This document shows, piece by piece, positions 10,615 through 23,790 of a stretch of 64,000 nt of DNA. The stretch's first letter is position 1; every line of letters begins with the position of its first letter. The DNA is from Rhytidiadelphus loreus. Its lineage: Eukaryota > Streptophyta > Bryopsida > Hypnales > Hylocomiaceae. The notes below the pieces were generated by a model, which was given only the letters and a program-made list of their open reading frames with translations, was not told where the DNA came from and did not search any database. The stretch covers positions 57,927,093-57,991,092 of the forward strand of contig OX344763.1 in assembly GCA_947034895.1 (NCBI GenBank), in the 5' to 3' direction. The position numbers and the translations under genes were made by a program.

Positions 10615-12261
10615 TGGAAATGAAATATTCGTGCACGAACCTGGCCCTCTATTTTAAAGTCCACAAAATTGTAATCTCATGGAATTCATGTACAGAAATC
10701 TGGGAAAGAGGTTGTGCAAGTTGCAAGTGCTCCTAAACTCATGAATTAATCAACAAAATATATAATTGGGAGTCTCGATGAATGACTTTCTAGTACGTGG
10801 AAATGAAATATTCGTGCACGAACCTGGCCCTCTATTTTAAAGTCCACAAAATTGTAATCTCATGGAATTCATGTACAGAAATCTGGGAAAGAGGTTGTGC
10901 AAGTTGCAAGTGCTCCTAAACTCATGAATTAATCAACAAAATATATAATTGGGAGTCACGATGAATGACTTTCTAGTACGTGGAAATGAAATATTCGTGC
11001 ACGAACCTGGCCCTCTATTTTAAAGTCCACAAAATTGTAATCTCATGGAATTCATGTACAGAAATCTGGGAAAGAGGTTGTGCAAGTTGCAAGTGCTCCT
11101 AAACTCATGAATTAATCAACAAAATATATAATTGGGAGTCACGATGAATGACTTTCTAGTACGTGGAAATGAAATATTCGTGCACGAAACTGGCCCTCTA
11201 TTTTAAAGTTCACAAAATTGTAATCTCATGGAATTCATTGAAAGAAATCTGGGAAAGAGGTTGTGCAAGTTGCAAGTGCTCCTAAACTCATGAATTAATC
11301 AACAAAATATATAATTGGGAGTCTCGATGAATGACTTTCTAGTACGTGGAAATGAAATATTCGTGCACGAACCTGGCCCTCTATTTTAAAGGCCACAAAA
11401 TTGTAATCTCATGGAGTTCATTGAAAGAAATCTGGGAAAGAGGTTGTGCAAGTTGCAAGTGCTCCTAAACTCATGAATTAATGAACAAAATATATAACTG
11501 GGAGTCACGATGAATGACTTTCTAGTACGTGGAAATGAAATATTCGTGCACGAACCTTGCCCTGTATTTTAAAGTCGACAAAATTGTAATCTCATGGAAT
11601 TCATGTACAGAACTCTGGGAAAGAGGTTGTGCAAGTTGCAAGTGCTCCTAAACTCATGAATTAATCAACAAAATATATAATTGGGAGTCACGATGAATGA
11701 CTTTCTAGTACGTGGAAATGAAATATTGGTTCACGAACCTTGCCCTGTATTTTAAAGTCGACAAAATTGTAATCTCATGGAATTCATTGAAAGAAATCTG
11801 GGAAAGAGGTTGTGCAAGTTGCAAGTGCTCCTAAACTCATGAATTAATCAACAAAATATATAATTGGGAGTCACGATGAATGACTTTCTAGTACGTGGAA
11901 ATGAAATATTCGTGCACGAACCTGGCCCTCTATTTTAAAGTCCACAAAATTGTAATCTCATGGAATTCATTGAAAGAAATCTGGGAAAGAGGTTGTGCAA
12001 GTTGCAAGTGCTCCTAAACTCATGAATTAATCAACAAAATATATAATTGGGAGTCACGATGAATGACTTTCTAGTACGTGGAAATGAAATATTCATGCAT
12101 GAACCTGGCCCTCTATTTTGAAGTCCACAAAATTGTAATCTCATGGAATTCATTGAAAGAAATCTGGGAAAGAGGTTGTGCAAGTTGCAAGTGCTCCTAA
12201 ACTCATGAATTAATCAACAAAATATATAATTGGGAGTCACAATGAATGACTTTCTAGTACG
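10615..12261 (+). repeat. Transition between the 10- and 15-monomer zones (M59-M67)
   Basis: M58 to M61 are a run of four near-identical C/GGAATTC/TGTACAG monomers, M59 having the GTCTCG tail, which looks like local amplification of one monomer inside the third 10-monomer copy. The cassette resumes at M62 (type A, GTCTCG), M63 (GGCCAC/GGAGTTC), M64 (GAACTC), M65 (type G) and M66. M67 is type M with a unique GTCACAATG at 12,237-12,245, the only loss I saw of the CpG at monomer bases 162-163. Confidence 0.75.
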
Positions 12262-15200
12262 TGGAAATGAAATATTCGTGCACGAACCTGGCCCTCTATT
12301 TTAAAGTCCACAAAATTGTAATCTCATGGAATTCATGTACAGAAATCTGGGAAAGAGGTTGTGCAAGTTGCAAGTGCTCCTAAACTCATGAATTAATCAA
12401 CAAAATATATAATTGGGAGTCACGATGAATGACTTTCTAGTACGTGGAAATGAAATATTCGTGCATGAACCTGGCCCTCTATTTTAAAGTCCACAAAATT
12501 GTAATCTCATGAAATTCATTGATAGAAATCTGGGAAAGAGGTTGTGCAAGTTGCAAGTGCTCCTAAACTCATGAATTAATCAACAAAATATATAATTGGG
12601 AGTCACGATGAATGACTTTCTAGTACGTGGAAATGAAATATTCATGCATGAACCTGGCCCTCTATTTTGAAGTCCACAAAATTGTAATCTCATGGAATTC
12701 ATTGAAAGAAATCTGGGAAAGAGGTTGTGCAAGTTGCAAGTGCTCCTAAACTCATGAATTAATCAACAAAATATATAATTGGGAGTCACGATGAATGACT
12801 TTCTAGTACGTGGAAATGAAATATTCGTGCACGAACCTGGCCCTCTATTTTAAAGTCCACAAAATTGTAATCTCATGGAATTCATTGAAAGAAATCTGGG
12901 AAAGAGGTTGTGCAAGTTGCAAGTGCTCCTAAACTCATGAATTAATCAAAAAAATATATAATTGGTGGTCACGATGAATGACTTTCTAGTACGTGGAAAT
13001 GAAATATTCGTGCACGAACCTGGCCCTCTATTTTAAAGTCCACAAAATTGTAATCTCATGAAATTCATTGAAAGAAATCTGGGAAAGAGGTTGTGCAAGT
13101 TGCAAGTGCTCCTAAACTCATGAATTAATCAACAAAATATATAATTGGGAGTCACGATGAATGACTTTCTAGTACGTGGAAATGAAATATTGGTTCACGA
13201 ACCTTGCCCTCTATTTTAAAGTCCACAAAATTGTAATCTCATGAAATTCATGTACAGAAATCTGGGAAAGAGGTTGTGCAAGTTGCAAGTGCTCCTAAAC
13301 TCATGAATTAATCAACAAAATATATAATTGGGAGTCACGATGAATGACTTTCTAGTACGTGGAAATGAAATATTCGTGCATGAACCTGGCCCTCTATTTT
13401 AAAGGCCACAAAATTGTAATCTCATGGAATTCATGTACAGAAATCTGGGAAAGAGGTTGTGCAAGTTGCAAGTGCTCCTAAACTCATGAATTAATCAACA
13501 AAATATATAATTGGGAGTCACGATGAATGACTTTCTAGTACGTGGAAATGAAATATTCGTGCACGAACCTGGCCCTCTATTTTAAAGTCCACAAAATTGT
13601 AATCTCATGGAATTCATGTACAGAAATCTGGAAAAGAGGTTGTGCAAGTTGCAAGTGCTCCTAAACTCATGAATTAATCAAAAAAATATATAATTGGTGG
13701 TCACGATGAATGACTTTCTAGTACGTGGAAATGAAATATTCGTGCACGAACCTGGCCCTCTATTTTAAAGTCCACAAAATTGTAATCTCATGAAATTCAT
13801 TGAAAGAAATCTGGGAAAGAGGTTGTGCAAGTTGCAAGTGCTCCTAAACTCATGAATTAATCAACAAAATATATAATTGGGAGTCACGATGAATGACTTT
13901 CTAGTACGTGGAAATGAAATATTGGTTCACGAACCTTGCCCTGTATTTTAAAGTCGACAAAATTGTAATCTCATGAAATTCATGTACAGAAATCTGGGAA
14001 AGAGGTTGTGCAAGTTGCAAGTGCTCCTAAACTCATGAATTAATCAACAAAATATATAATTGGGAGTCACGATGAATGACTTTCTAGTACGTGGAAATGA
14101 AATATTCGTGCACGAACCTGGCCCTCTATTTTAAAGTCCACAAAATTGTAATCTCATGGAATTCATTGAAAGAAATCTGGGAAAGAGGTTGTGCAAGTTG
14201 CAAGTGCTCCTAAACTCATGAATTAATCAACAAAATATATAATTGGGAGTCACGATGAATGACTTTCTAGTATGTGGAAATGAAATATTCGTGCACGAAC
14301 CTGGCCCTCTATTTTAAAGTCCACAAAATTGTAATCTCATGAAATTCATTGAAAGAAATCTGGGAAAGAGGTTGTGCAAGTTGCAAGTGCTCCTAAACTC
14401 ATGAATTAATCAACAAAATATATAATTGGGAGTCTCGATGAATGACTTTCTAGTACGTGGAAATGAAATATTCGTGCACGAACCTGGCCCTCTATTTTAA
14501 AGGCCACAAAATTGTAATCTCATGGAGTTCATTGAAAGAAATCTGGGAAAGAGGTTGTGCAAGTTGCAAGTGCTCCTAAACTCATGAATTAATCAACAAA
14601 ATATATAACTGGGAGTCACGATGAATGACTTTCTAGTACGTGGAAATGAAATATTCGTGCACGAACCTTGCCCTGTATTTTAAAGTCGACAAAATTGTAA
14701 TCTCATGGAATTCATGTACAGAACTCTGGGAAAGAGGTTGTGCAAGTTGCAAGTGCTCCTAAACTCATGAATTAATCAACAAAATATATAATTGGGAGTC
14801 ACGATGAATGACTTTCTAGTACGTGGAAATGAAATATTGGTTCACGAACCTTGCCCTGTATTTTAAAGTCGACAAAATTGTAATCTCATGGAATTCATTG
14901 AAAGAAATCTGGGAAAGAGGTTGTGCAAGTTGCAAGTGCTCCTAAACTCATGAATTAATCAACAAAATATATAATTGGGAGTCACGATGAATGACTTTCT
15001 AGTACGTGGAAATGAAATATTCGTGCACGAACCTGGCCCTCTATTTTAAAGTCCACAAAATTGTAATCTCATGGAATTCATGTACAGAAATCTGGGAAAG
15101 AGGTTGTGCAAGTTGCAAGTGCTCCTAAACTCATGAATTAATCAACAAAATATATAATTGGGAGTCACGATGAATGACTTTCTAGTACGTGGAAATGAAA

Positions 15201-18117
15201 TATTCGTGCATGAACCTGGCCCTCTATTTTAAAGTCCACAAAATTGTAATCTCATGAAATTCATTGATAGAAATCTGGGAAAGAGGTTGTGCAAGTTGCA
15301 AGTGCTCCTAAACTCATGAATTAATCAACAAAATATATAATTGGGAGTCACGATGAATGACTTTCTAGTACGTGGAAATGAAATATTCATGCATGAACCT
15401 GGCCCTCTATTTTGAAGTCCACAAAATTGTAATCTCATGGAATTCATTGAAAGAAATCTGGGAAAGAGGTTGTGCAAGTTGCAAGTGCTCCTAAACTCAT
15501 GAATTAATCAACAAAATATATAATTGGGAGTCACGATGAATGACTTTCTAGTACGTGGAAATGAAATATTCGTGCACGAACCTGGCCCTCTATTTTAAAG
15601 TCCACAAAATTGTAATCTCATGGAATTCATGTACAGAAATCTGGGAAAGAGGTTGTGCAAGTTGCAAGTGCTCCTAAACTCATGAATTAATCAAAAAAAT
15701 ATATAATTGGTGGTCACGATGAATGACTTTCTAGTACGTGGAAATGAAATATTCGTGCACGAACCTGGCCCTCTATTTTAAAGTCCACAAAATTGTAATC
15801 TCATGAAATTCATTGAAAGAAATCTGGGAAAGAGGTTGTGCAAGTTGCAAGTGCTCCTAAACTCATGAATTAATCAACAAAATATATAATTGGGAGTCAC
15901 GATGAATGACTTTCTAGTACGTGGAAATGAAATATTGGTTCACGAACCTTGCCCTCTATTTTAAAGTCCACAAAATTGTAATCTCATGAAATTCATGTAC
16001 AGAAATCTGGGAAAGAGGTTGTGCAAGTTGCAAGTGCTCCTAAACTCATGAATTAATCAACAAAATATATAATTGGGAGTCACGATGAATGACTTTCTAG
16101 TACGTGGAAATGAAATATTCGTGCATGAACCTGGCCCTCTATTTTAAAGGCCACAAAATTGTAATCTCATGGAATTCATGTACAGAAATCTGGGAAAGAG
16201 GTTGTGCAAGTTGCAAGTGCTCCTAAACTCATGAATTAATCAACAAAATATATAATTGGGAGTCACGATGAATGACTTTCTAGTACGTGGAAATGAAATA
16301 TTCGTGCACGAACCTGGCCCTCTATTTTAAAGTCCACAAAATTGTAATCTCATGGAATTCATGTACAGAAATCTGGGAAAGAGGTTGTGCAAGTTGCAAG
16401 TGCTCCTAAACTCATGAATTAATCAAAAAAATATATAATTGGTGGTCACGATGAATGACTTTCTAGTACGTGGAAATGAAATATTCGTGCACGAACCTGG
16501 CCCTCTATTTTAAAGTCCACAAAATTGTAATCTCATGAAATTCATTGAAAGAAATCTGGGAAAGAGGTTGTGCAAGTTGCAAGTGCTCCTAAACTCATGA
16601 ATTAATCAACAAAATATATAATTGGGAGTCACGATGAATGACTTTCTAGTACGTGGAAATGAAATATTGGTTCACGAACCTTGCCCTTTATTTTAAAGTC
16701 GACAAAATTGTAATCTCATGAAATTCATGTACAGAAATCTGGGAAAGAGGTTGTGCAAGTTGCAAGTGCTCCTAAACTCATGAATTAATCAACAAAATAT
16801 ATAATTGGGAGTCACGATGAATGACTTTCTAGTACGTGGAAATGAAATATTCGTGCACGAACCTGGCCCTCTATTTTAAAGTCCACAAAATTGTAATCTC
16901 ATGGAATTCATTGAAAGAAATCTGGGAAAGAGGTTGTGCAAGTTGCAAGTGCTCCTAAACTCATGAATTAATCAACAAAATATATAATTGGGAGTCACGA
17001 TGAATGACTTTCTAGTATGTGGAAATGAAATATTCGTGCACGAACCTGGCCCTCTATTTTAAAGTCCACAAAATTGTAATCTCATGAAATTCATTGAAAG
17101 AAATCTGGGAAAGAGGTTGTGCAAGTTGCAAGTGCTCCTAAACTCATGAATTAATCAACAAAATATATAATTGGGAGTCTCGATGAATGACTTTCTAGTA
17201 CGTGGAAATGAAATATTCGTGCACGAACCTGGCCCTCTATTTTAAAGGCCACAAAATTGTAATCTCATGGAGTTCATTGAAAGAAATCTGGGAAAGAGGT
17301 TGTGCAAGTTGCAAGTGCTCCTAAACTCATGAATTAATCAACAAAATATATAACTGGGAGTCACGATGAATGACTTTCTAGTACGTGGAAATGAAATATT
17401 CGTGCACGAACCTTGCCCTGTATTTTAAAGTCGACAAAATTGTAATCTCATGGAATTCATGTACAGAACTCTGGGAAAGAGGTTGTGCAAGTTGCAAGTG
17501 CTCCTAAACTCATGAATTAATCAACAAAATATATAATTGGGAGTCACGATGAATGACTTTCTAGTACGTGGAAATGAAATATTGGTTCACGAACCTTGCC
17601 CTGTATTTTAAAGTCGACAAAATTGTAATCTCATGGAATTCATTGAAAGAAATCTGGGAAAGAGGTTGTGCAAGTTGCAAGTGCTCCTAAACTCATGAAT
17701 TAATCAACAAAATATATAATTGGGAGTCACGATGAATGACTTTCTAGTACGTGGAAATGAAATATTCGTGCACGAACCTGGCCCTCTATTTTAAAGTCCA
17801 CAAAATTGTAATCTCATGGAATTCATTGAAAGAAATCTGGGAAAGAGGTTGTGCAAGTTGCAAGTGCTCCTAAACTCATGAATTAATCAACAAAATATAT
17901 AATTGGGAGTCACGATGAATGACTTTCTAGTACGTGGAAATGAAATATTCGTGCATGAACCTGGCCCTCTATTTTAAAGTCCACAAAATTGTAATCTCAT
18001 GAAATTCATTGATAGAAATCTGGAAAAGAGGTTGTGCAAGTTGCAAGTGCTCCTAAACTCATGAATTAATCAACAAAATATATAATTGGGAGTCACGATG
18101 AATGACTTTCTAGTACG
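12262..18117 (+). repeat. 15-monomer HOR, two copies and two further monomers (M68-M99)
   Basis: Copies are 12,262-15,006 and 15,007-17,751, period 2,745 bp; M98-M99 begin a third. Shared order: C, T/TTGATAG, M, C with w tail, C/GAAATTC, G/TGTACAG, T with GGCCAC and TGTACAG, C/TGTACAG with w tail, C/GAAATTC, G/TGTACAG, C with TATG end, C with GTCTCG tail, GGCCAC/GGAGTTC, CCTTG/GAACTC, G. Offsets of exactly 2,745 were checked at 12,641/15,386, 12,948/15,693, 13,681/16,426 and 14,432/17,177. The unit contains the left-half cassette plus about five added monomers, so it looks derived from the 10-monomer form. Confidence 0.88.
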
Positions 18118-18483
18118 TGGAAATGAAATATTCGTGCACGAACCTGGCCCTCTATTTTAAAGTCCACAAAATTGTAATCTCATGGAATTCATGTACAGAA
18201 ATCTGGGAAAGAGGTTGTGCAAGTTGCAAGTGCTCCTAAATTCATGAATTAATCAACAAAATATATAATTGGGAGTTACGATGAATGACTTTCTAGTACG
18301 TGGAAATGAAATATTCGTGCACGAACCTGGCCCTCTATTTTAAAGGCCACAAAATTGTAATCTCATGGAGTTCATTGAAAGAAATCTGGGAAAGAGGTTG
18401 TGCAAGTTGCAAGTGCTCCTAAACTCATGAATTAATCAACAAAATATATAACTGGGAGTCACGATGAATGACTTTCTAGTACG
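18118..18483 (+). repeat. Two-monomer marker pair (M100-M101), also at 40,627
   Basis: M100 has a TGTACAG box and a rare GGGAGTTACG tail (18,271-18,280). M101 has GGCCAC, GGAGTTC and AACTGGG. The same pair recurs 123 monomers (22,509 bp) away at 40,627-40,992. The two first monomers differ: M223 has GTCGAC and GAAATTTGGG. M100 alone has TAAATTCATG near 18,238. Confidence 0.75.
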
Positions 18484-20313
18484 TGGAAATGAAATATTCG
18501 TGCACGAACCTGGCCCTCTATTTTAAAGTCCACAAAATTGTAATCTCATGGAATTCATGTACAGAAATCTGGAAAAGAGGTTGTGCAAGTTGCAAGTGCT
18601 CCTAAACTCATGAATTAATCAACAAAATATATAATTGGGAGTCACGATGAATGACTTTCTAGTACGTGGAAATGAAATATTCGTGCACGAACGTGGCCTT
18701 CTATTTTAAAGTCCACAAAATTGTAATCTCATGAAATTCATTGAAAGAAATCTGGGAAAGAGGTTGTGCAAGTTGCAAGTGCTCCTAAACTCATGAATTA
18801 ATCAACAAAATATATAATTGGGAGTCACGATGAACGACTTTCTAGTACGTGGAAATGAAATATTCGTGCACGAACCTGGCCCTCTATTTTAAAGTCCACA
18901 AAATTGTAATCTCATGGAATTCATTGAAAGAAATCTGGGAAAGAGGTTGTGCAAGTTGCAAGTGCTCCTAAACTCATGAATTAATCAACAAAATATATAA
19001 TTGGGAGTCACGATGAATGACTTTCTAGTATGTGGAAATGAGATATTCGTGCACGAACCTGGCCCTCTATTTTAAAGTCCACAAAATTGTAATCTCATGG
19101 AATTCATGTACAGAAATCTGGGAAAGAGGTTGTGCAAGTTGCAAGTGCTCCTAAACTCATGAATTAATCAAGAAAATATATAATTGGTGGTCACGATGAA
19201 TGACTTTCTAGTACGTGGAAATGAAATATTCGTGCATGAACCTGGCCCTCTATTTTAAAGTCCACAAAATTGTAATCTCATGGAATTCATGTACAGAAAT
19301 CTGGGAAAGAGGTTGTGCAAGTTGCAAGTGCTCCTAAACTCATGAATTAATCAACAAAATATATAATTGGGAGTCACGATGAACGACTTTCTAGTACGTG
19401 GAAATGAAATATTCGTGCACGAACCTGGCCCTCTATTTTAAAGTCCACAAAATTGTAATCTCATGGAATTCATGTACAGAAATCTGGAAAAGAGGTTGTG
19501 CAAGTTGCAAGTGCTCCTAAACTCATGAATTAATCAACAAAATATATAATTGGGAGTCACGATGAATGACTTTCTAGTACGTGGAAATGAAATATTCGTG
19601 CACGAACGTGGCCTTCTATTTTAAAGTCCACAAAATTCTAATCTCATGAAATTCATTGAAAGAAATCTGGGAAAGAGGTTGTGCAAGTTGCAAGTGCTCC
19701 TAAACTCATGAATTAATCAACAAAATATATAATTGGGAGTCACGATGAACGACTTTCTAGTACGTGGAAATGAAATATTCGTGCACGAACCTGGCCCTCT
19801 ATTTTAAAGTCCACAAAATTCTAATCTCATGGAATTCATTGAAAGAAATCTGGGAAAGAGGTTGTGCAAGTTGCAAGTGCTCCTAAACTCATGAATTAAT
19901 CAACAAAATATATAATTGGGAGTCACGATGAATGACTTTCTAGTATGTGGAAATGAAATATTCGTGCACGAACCTGGCCCTCTATTTTAAAGTCCACAAA
20001 ATTGTAATCTCATGGAATTCATGTACAGAAATCTGGGAAAGAGGTTGTGCAAGTTGCAAGTGCTCCTAAACTCATGAATTAATCAACAAAATATATAATT
20101 GGGAGTCTCGATGAATGACTTTCTAGTACGTGGAAATGAAATATTCGTGCATGAACCTAGCCCTCTATTTTAAAGTCCACAAAATTGTAATCTCATGAAA
20201 TTCATTGAAAGAAATCTGGGAAAGAGGTTGTGCAAGTTGCAAGTGCTCCTAAACTCATGAATTAATCAACAAAATATATAATTGGGAGTCACGATGAATG
20301 ACTTTCTAGTACG
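18484..20313 (+). repeat. 5-monomer tandem (M102-M106, M107-M111)
   Basis: Units are 18,484-19,398 and 19,399-20,313. The private variant GGCCTTCTATT (in R-type M103 and M108) occurs in both, each time directly after a TGTACAG monomer with CTGGAAAAGAGG and before a GAACGAC tail. The second unit adds TTCTAATC in M108 and M109. M105 has GAGATATT and an AAGAAAATATA tail, both seen once. Confidence 0.75.
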
Positions 20314-21045
20314 TGGAAATGAAATATTCGTGCATGAACCTGGCCCTCTATTTTAAAGTCCACAAAATTGTAATCTCATGGAATTCATGTACAGAAATCT
20401 GGGAAAGAGGTTGTGCAAGTTGCAAGTGCTCCTAAACTCATGAATTAATCAACAAAATATATAATTGGGAGTCACGATGAATGACTTTCTAGTACGTGGA
20501 AATGAAATATTCGTGCACGAACCTGGCCCTCTATTTTAAAGTCCACAAAATTGTAATCTCATGGAATTCATGTACAGAAATCTGGGAAAGAGGTTGTGCA
20601 AGTTGCAAGTGCTCCTAAACTCATGAATTAATCAAAAAAATATATAATTGGTGGTCACGATGAATGACTTTCTAGTACGTGGAAATGAAATATTCGTGCA
20701 TGAACCTGGCCCTCTATTTTAAAGTCCACAAAATTGTAATCTCATGAAATTCATTGAAAGAAATCTGGGAAAGAGGTTGTGCAAGTTGCAAGTGCTCCTA
20801 AACTCATGAATTAATCAACAAAATATATAATTGGGAGTCACGATGAATGACTTTCTAGTACGTGGAAATGAAATATTCGTGCATGAACCTGGCCCTCTAT
20901 TTTAAAGTCCACAAAATTGTAATCTCATGGAATTCATTGAAAGAAATCTGGGAAAGAGGTTGTGCAAGTTGCAAGTGCTCCTAAACTCATGAATTAATCA
21001 ACAAAATATATAATTGGGAGTCACGATGAATGACTTTCTAGTACG
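20314..21045 (+). repeat. Mixed monomers M112-M115
   Basis: Three of the four are type T (CATGAACC), with M113 type C and w-tailed. No internal HOR is evident in these four copies. They lead into the 4-monomer tandem. Confidence 0.7.
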
Positions 21046-22509
21046 TGGAAATGAAATATTCGTGCATGAACCTGGCCCTCTATTTTAAAGTCCACAAAAT
21101 TGTAATCTCATGGAATTCATGTACAGAAATCTGGGAAAGAGGTTGTGCAAGTTGCAAGTGCTCCTAAACTCATGAATTAATCAAAAAAATATATAATTGG
21201 TGGTCACGATGAATGACTTTCTAGTACGTGGAAATGAAATATTCGTGCACGAACCTGGCCCTCTATTTTAAAGTCCACAAAATTGTAATCTCATGAAATT
21301 CATGTACAGAAATCTGGGAAAGAGGTTGTGCAAGTTGCAAGTGCTCCTAAACTCATGAATTAATCAACAAAATATATAATTGGGAGTCACGATGAATGAC
21401 TTTCTAGTATGTGGAAATGAAATATTGGTTCACGAACCTTGCCCTGTATTTTAAAGTCGACAAAATTGTAATCTCATGAAATTCATGTACAGAAATCTGG
21501 GAAAGAGGTTGTGCAAGTTGCAAGTGCTCCTAAACTCATGAATTAATCAACAAAATATATAATTGGGAGTCACGATGAATGACTTTCTAGTACGTGGAAA
21601 TGAAATATTCGTGCACGAACCTGGCCCTCTATTTTAAAGTCCACAAAATTGTAATCTCATGGAATTCATTGAAAGAAATCTGGGAAAGAGGTTGTGCAAG
21701 TTGCAAGTGCTCCTAAACTCATGAATTAATCAACAAAATATATAATTGGGAGTCACGATGAATGACTTTCTAGTACGTGGAAATGAAATATTCGTGCATG
21801 AACCTGGCCCTCTATTTTAAAGTCCACAAAATTGTAATCTCATGGAATTCATGTACAGAAATCTGGGAAAGAGGTTGTGCAAGTTGCAAGTGCTCCTAAA
21901 CTCATGAATTAATCAAAAAAATATATAATTGGTGGTCACGATGAATGACTTTCTAGTACGTGGAAATGAAATATTCGTGCACGAACCTGGCCCTCTATTT
22001 TAAAGTCCACAAAATTGTAATCTCATGAAATTCATGTACAGAAATCTGGGAAAGAGGTTGTGCAAGTTGCAAGTGCTCCTAAACTCATGAATTAATCAAC
22101 AAAATATATAATTGGGAGTCACGATGAATGACTTTCTAGTATGTGGAAATGAAATATTGGTTCACGAACCTTGCCCTGTATTTTAAAGTCGACAAAATTG
22201 TAATCTCATGAAATTCATGTACAGAAATCTGGGAAAGAGGTTGTGCAAGTTGCAAGTGCTCCTAAACTCATGAATTAATCAACAAAATATATAATTGGGA
22301 GTCACGATGAATGACTTTCTAGTACGTGGAAATGAAATATTCGTGCACGAAACTGGCCCTCTATTTTAAAGTCCACAAAATTGTAATCTCATGGAATTCA
22401 TTGAAAGAAATCTGGGAAAGAGGTTGTGCAAGTTGCAAGTGCTCCTAAACTCATGAATTAATCAACAAAATATATAATTGGGAGTCACGATGAATGACTT
22501 TCTAGTACG
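21046..22509 (+). repeat. 4-monomer tandem (M116-M119, M120-M123)
   Basis: Units are 21,046-21,777 and 21,778-22,509. The order is T/TGTACAG with w tail, C/GAAATTC/TGTACAG ending in TATG, type G/TGTACAG, then C (M119) or type A (M123). Type C with GAAATTC plus TGTACAG is rare elsewhere, which supports recent duplication. Confidence 0.8.
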
Positions 22510-23790
22510 TGGAAATGAAATATTCGTGCATGAACCTGGCCCTCTATTTTAAAGTCCACAAAATTGTAATCTCATGAAATTCATTGATAGAAATCTGGAA
22601 AAGAGGTTGTGCAAGTTGCAAGTGCTCCTAAACTCATGAATTAATCAACAAAATATATAATTGGGAGTCACGATGAATGACTTTCTAGTATGTGGAAATG
22701 AAATATTCGTGCACGAACCTGGCCCTCTATTTTAAAGTCCACAAAATTGTAATCTCATGGAATTCATTGAAAGAAATCTGGGAAAGAGGTTGTGCAAGTT
22801 GCAAGTGCTCCTAAACTCATGAATTAATCAACAAAATATATAATTGGGAGTCTCGATGAATGACTTTCTAGTACGTGGAAATGAAATATTCGTGCACGAA
22901 CCTGGCCCTCTATTTTAAAGGCCACAAAATTGTAATCTCATGGAGTTCATTGAAAGAAATCTGGAAAAGAGGTTGTGCAAGTTGCAAGTGCTCCTAAACT
23001 CATGAATTAATCAACAAAATGTATAACTGGGAGTCACGATGAATGACTTTCTAGTACGTGGAAATGAAATATTCGTGCACGAACCTGGCCCTCTATTTTA
23101 AAGTCCACAAAATTGTAATCTCATGGAATTCATGTACAGAACTCTGGGAAAGAGGTTGTGCAAGTTGCAAGTGCTCCTAAACTCATGAATTAATCAACAA
23201 AATATATAATTGGGAGTCACGATGAATGACTTTCTAGTACGTGGAAATGAAATATTGGTTCACGAACCTTGCCCTGTATTTTAAAGTCGACAAAATTGTA
23301 ATCTCATGGAATTCATTGAAAGAAATCTGGGAAAGAGGTTGTGCAAGTTGCAAGTGCTCCTAAACTCATGAATTAATCAACAAAATATATAATTGGGAGT
23401 CACGATGAATGACTTTCTAGTACGTGGAAATGAAATATTCGTGCACGAACCTGGCCCTCTATTTTAAAGTCCACAAAATTGTAATCTCATGGAATTCATT
23501 GAAAGAAATCTGGGAAAGAGGTTGTGCAAGTTGCAAGTGCTCCTAAACTCATGAATTAATCAACAAAATATATAATTGGGAGTCACGATGAATGACTTTC
23601 TAGTACGTGGAAATGAAATATTCGTGCATGAACCTGGCCCTCTATTTTAAAGTCCACAAAATTGTAATCTCATGAAATTCATTGATAGAAATCTGGAAAA
23701 GAGGTTGTGCAAGTTGCAAGTGCTCCTAAACTCATGAATTAATCAACAAAATATATAATTGGGAGTCACGATGAATGACTTTCTAGTATG
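22144..23790 (+). repeat. 9-monomer segment repeated at 38,980 (M122-M130)
   Basis: The order is G/TGTACAG preceded by TATG, A or C, T/TTGATAG with TATG end, C with GTCTCG, GGCCAC/GGAGTTC with CTGGAAAAG and the rare AAAATGTATAACTGG, GAACTC, G, C, T with CTGGAAAAG and TATG end. M214-M222 repeat it 92 monomers (16,836 bp) downstream; the GTATAACTG marker lies at 23,021 and 39,857. The copies differ at M123 (type A) versus M215 (type C) and at CTGGAAAAG in M124 versus CTGGGAAAG in M216. Confidence 0.82.
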
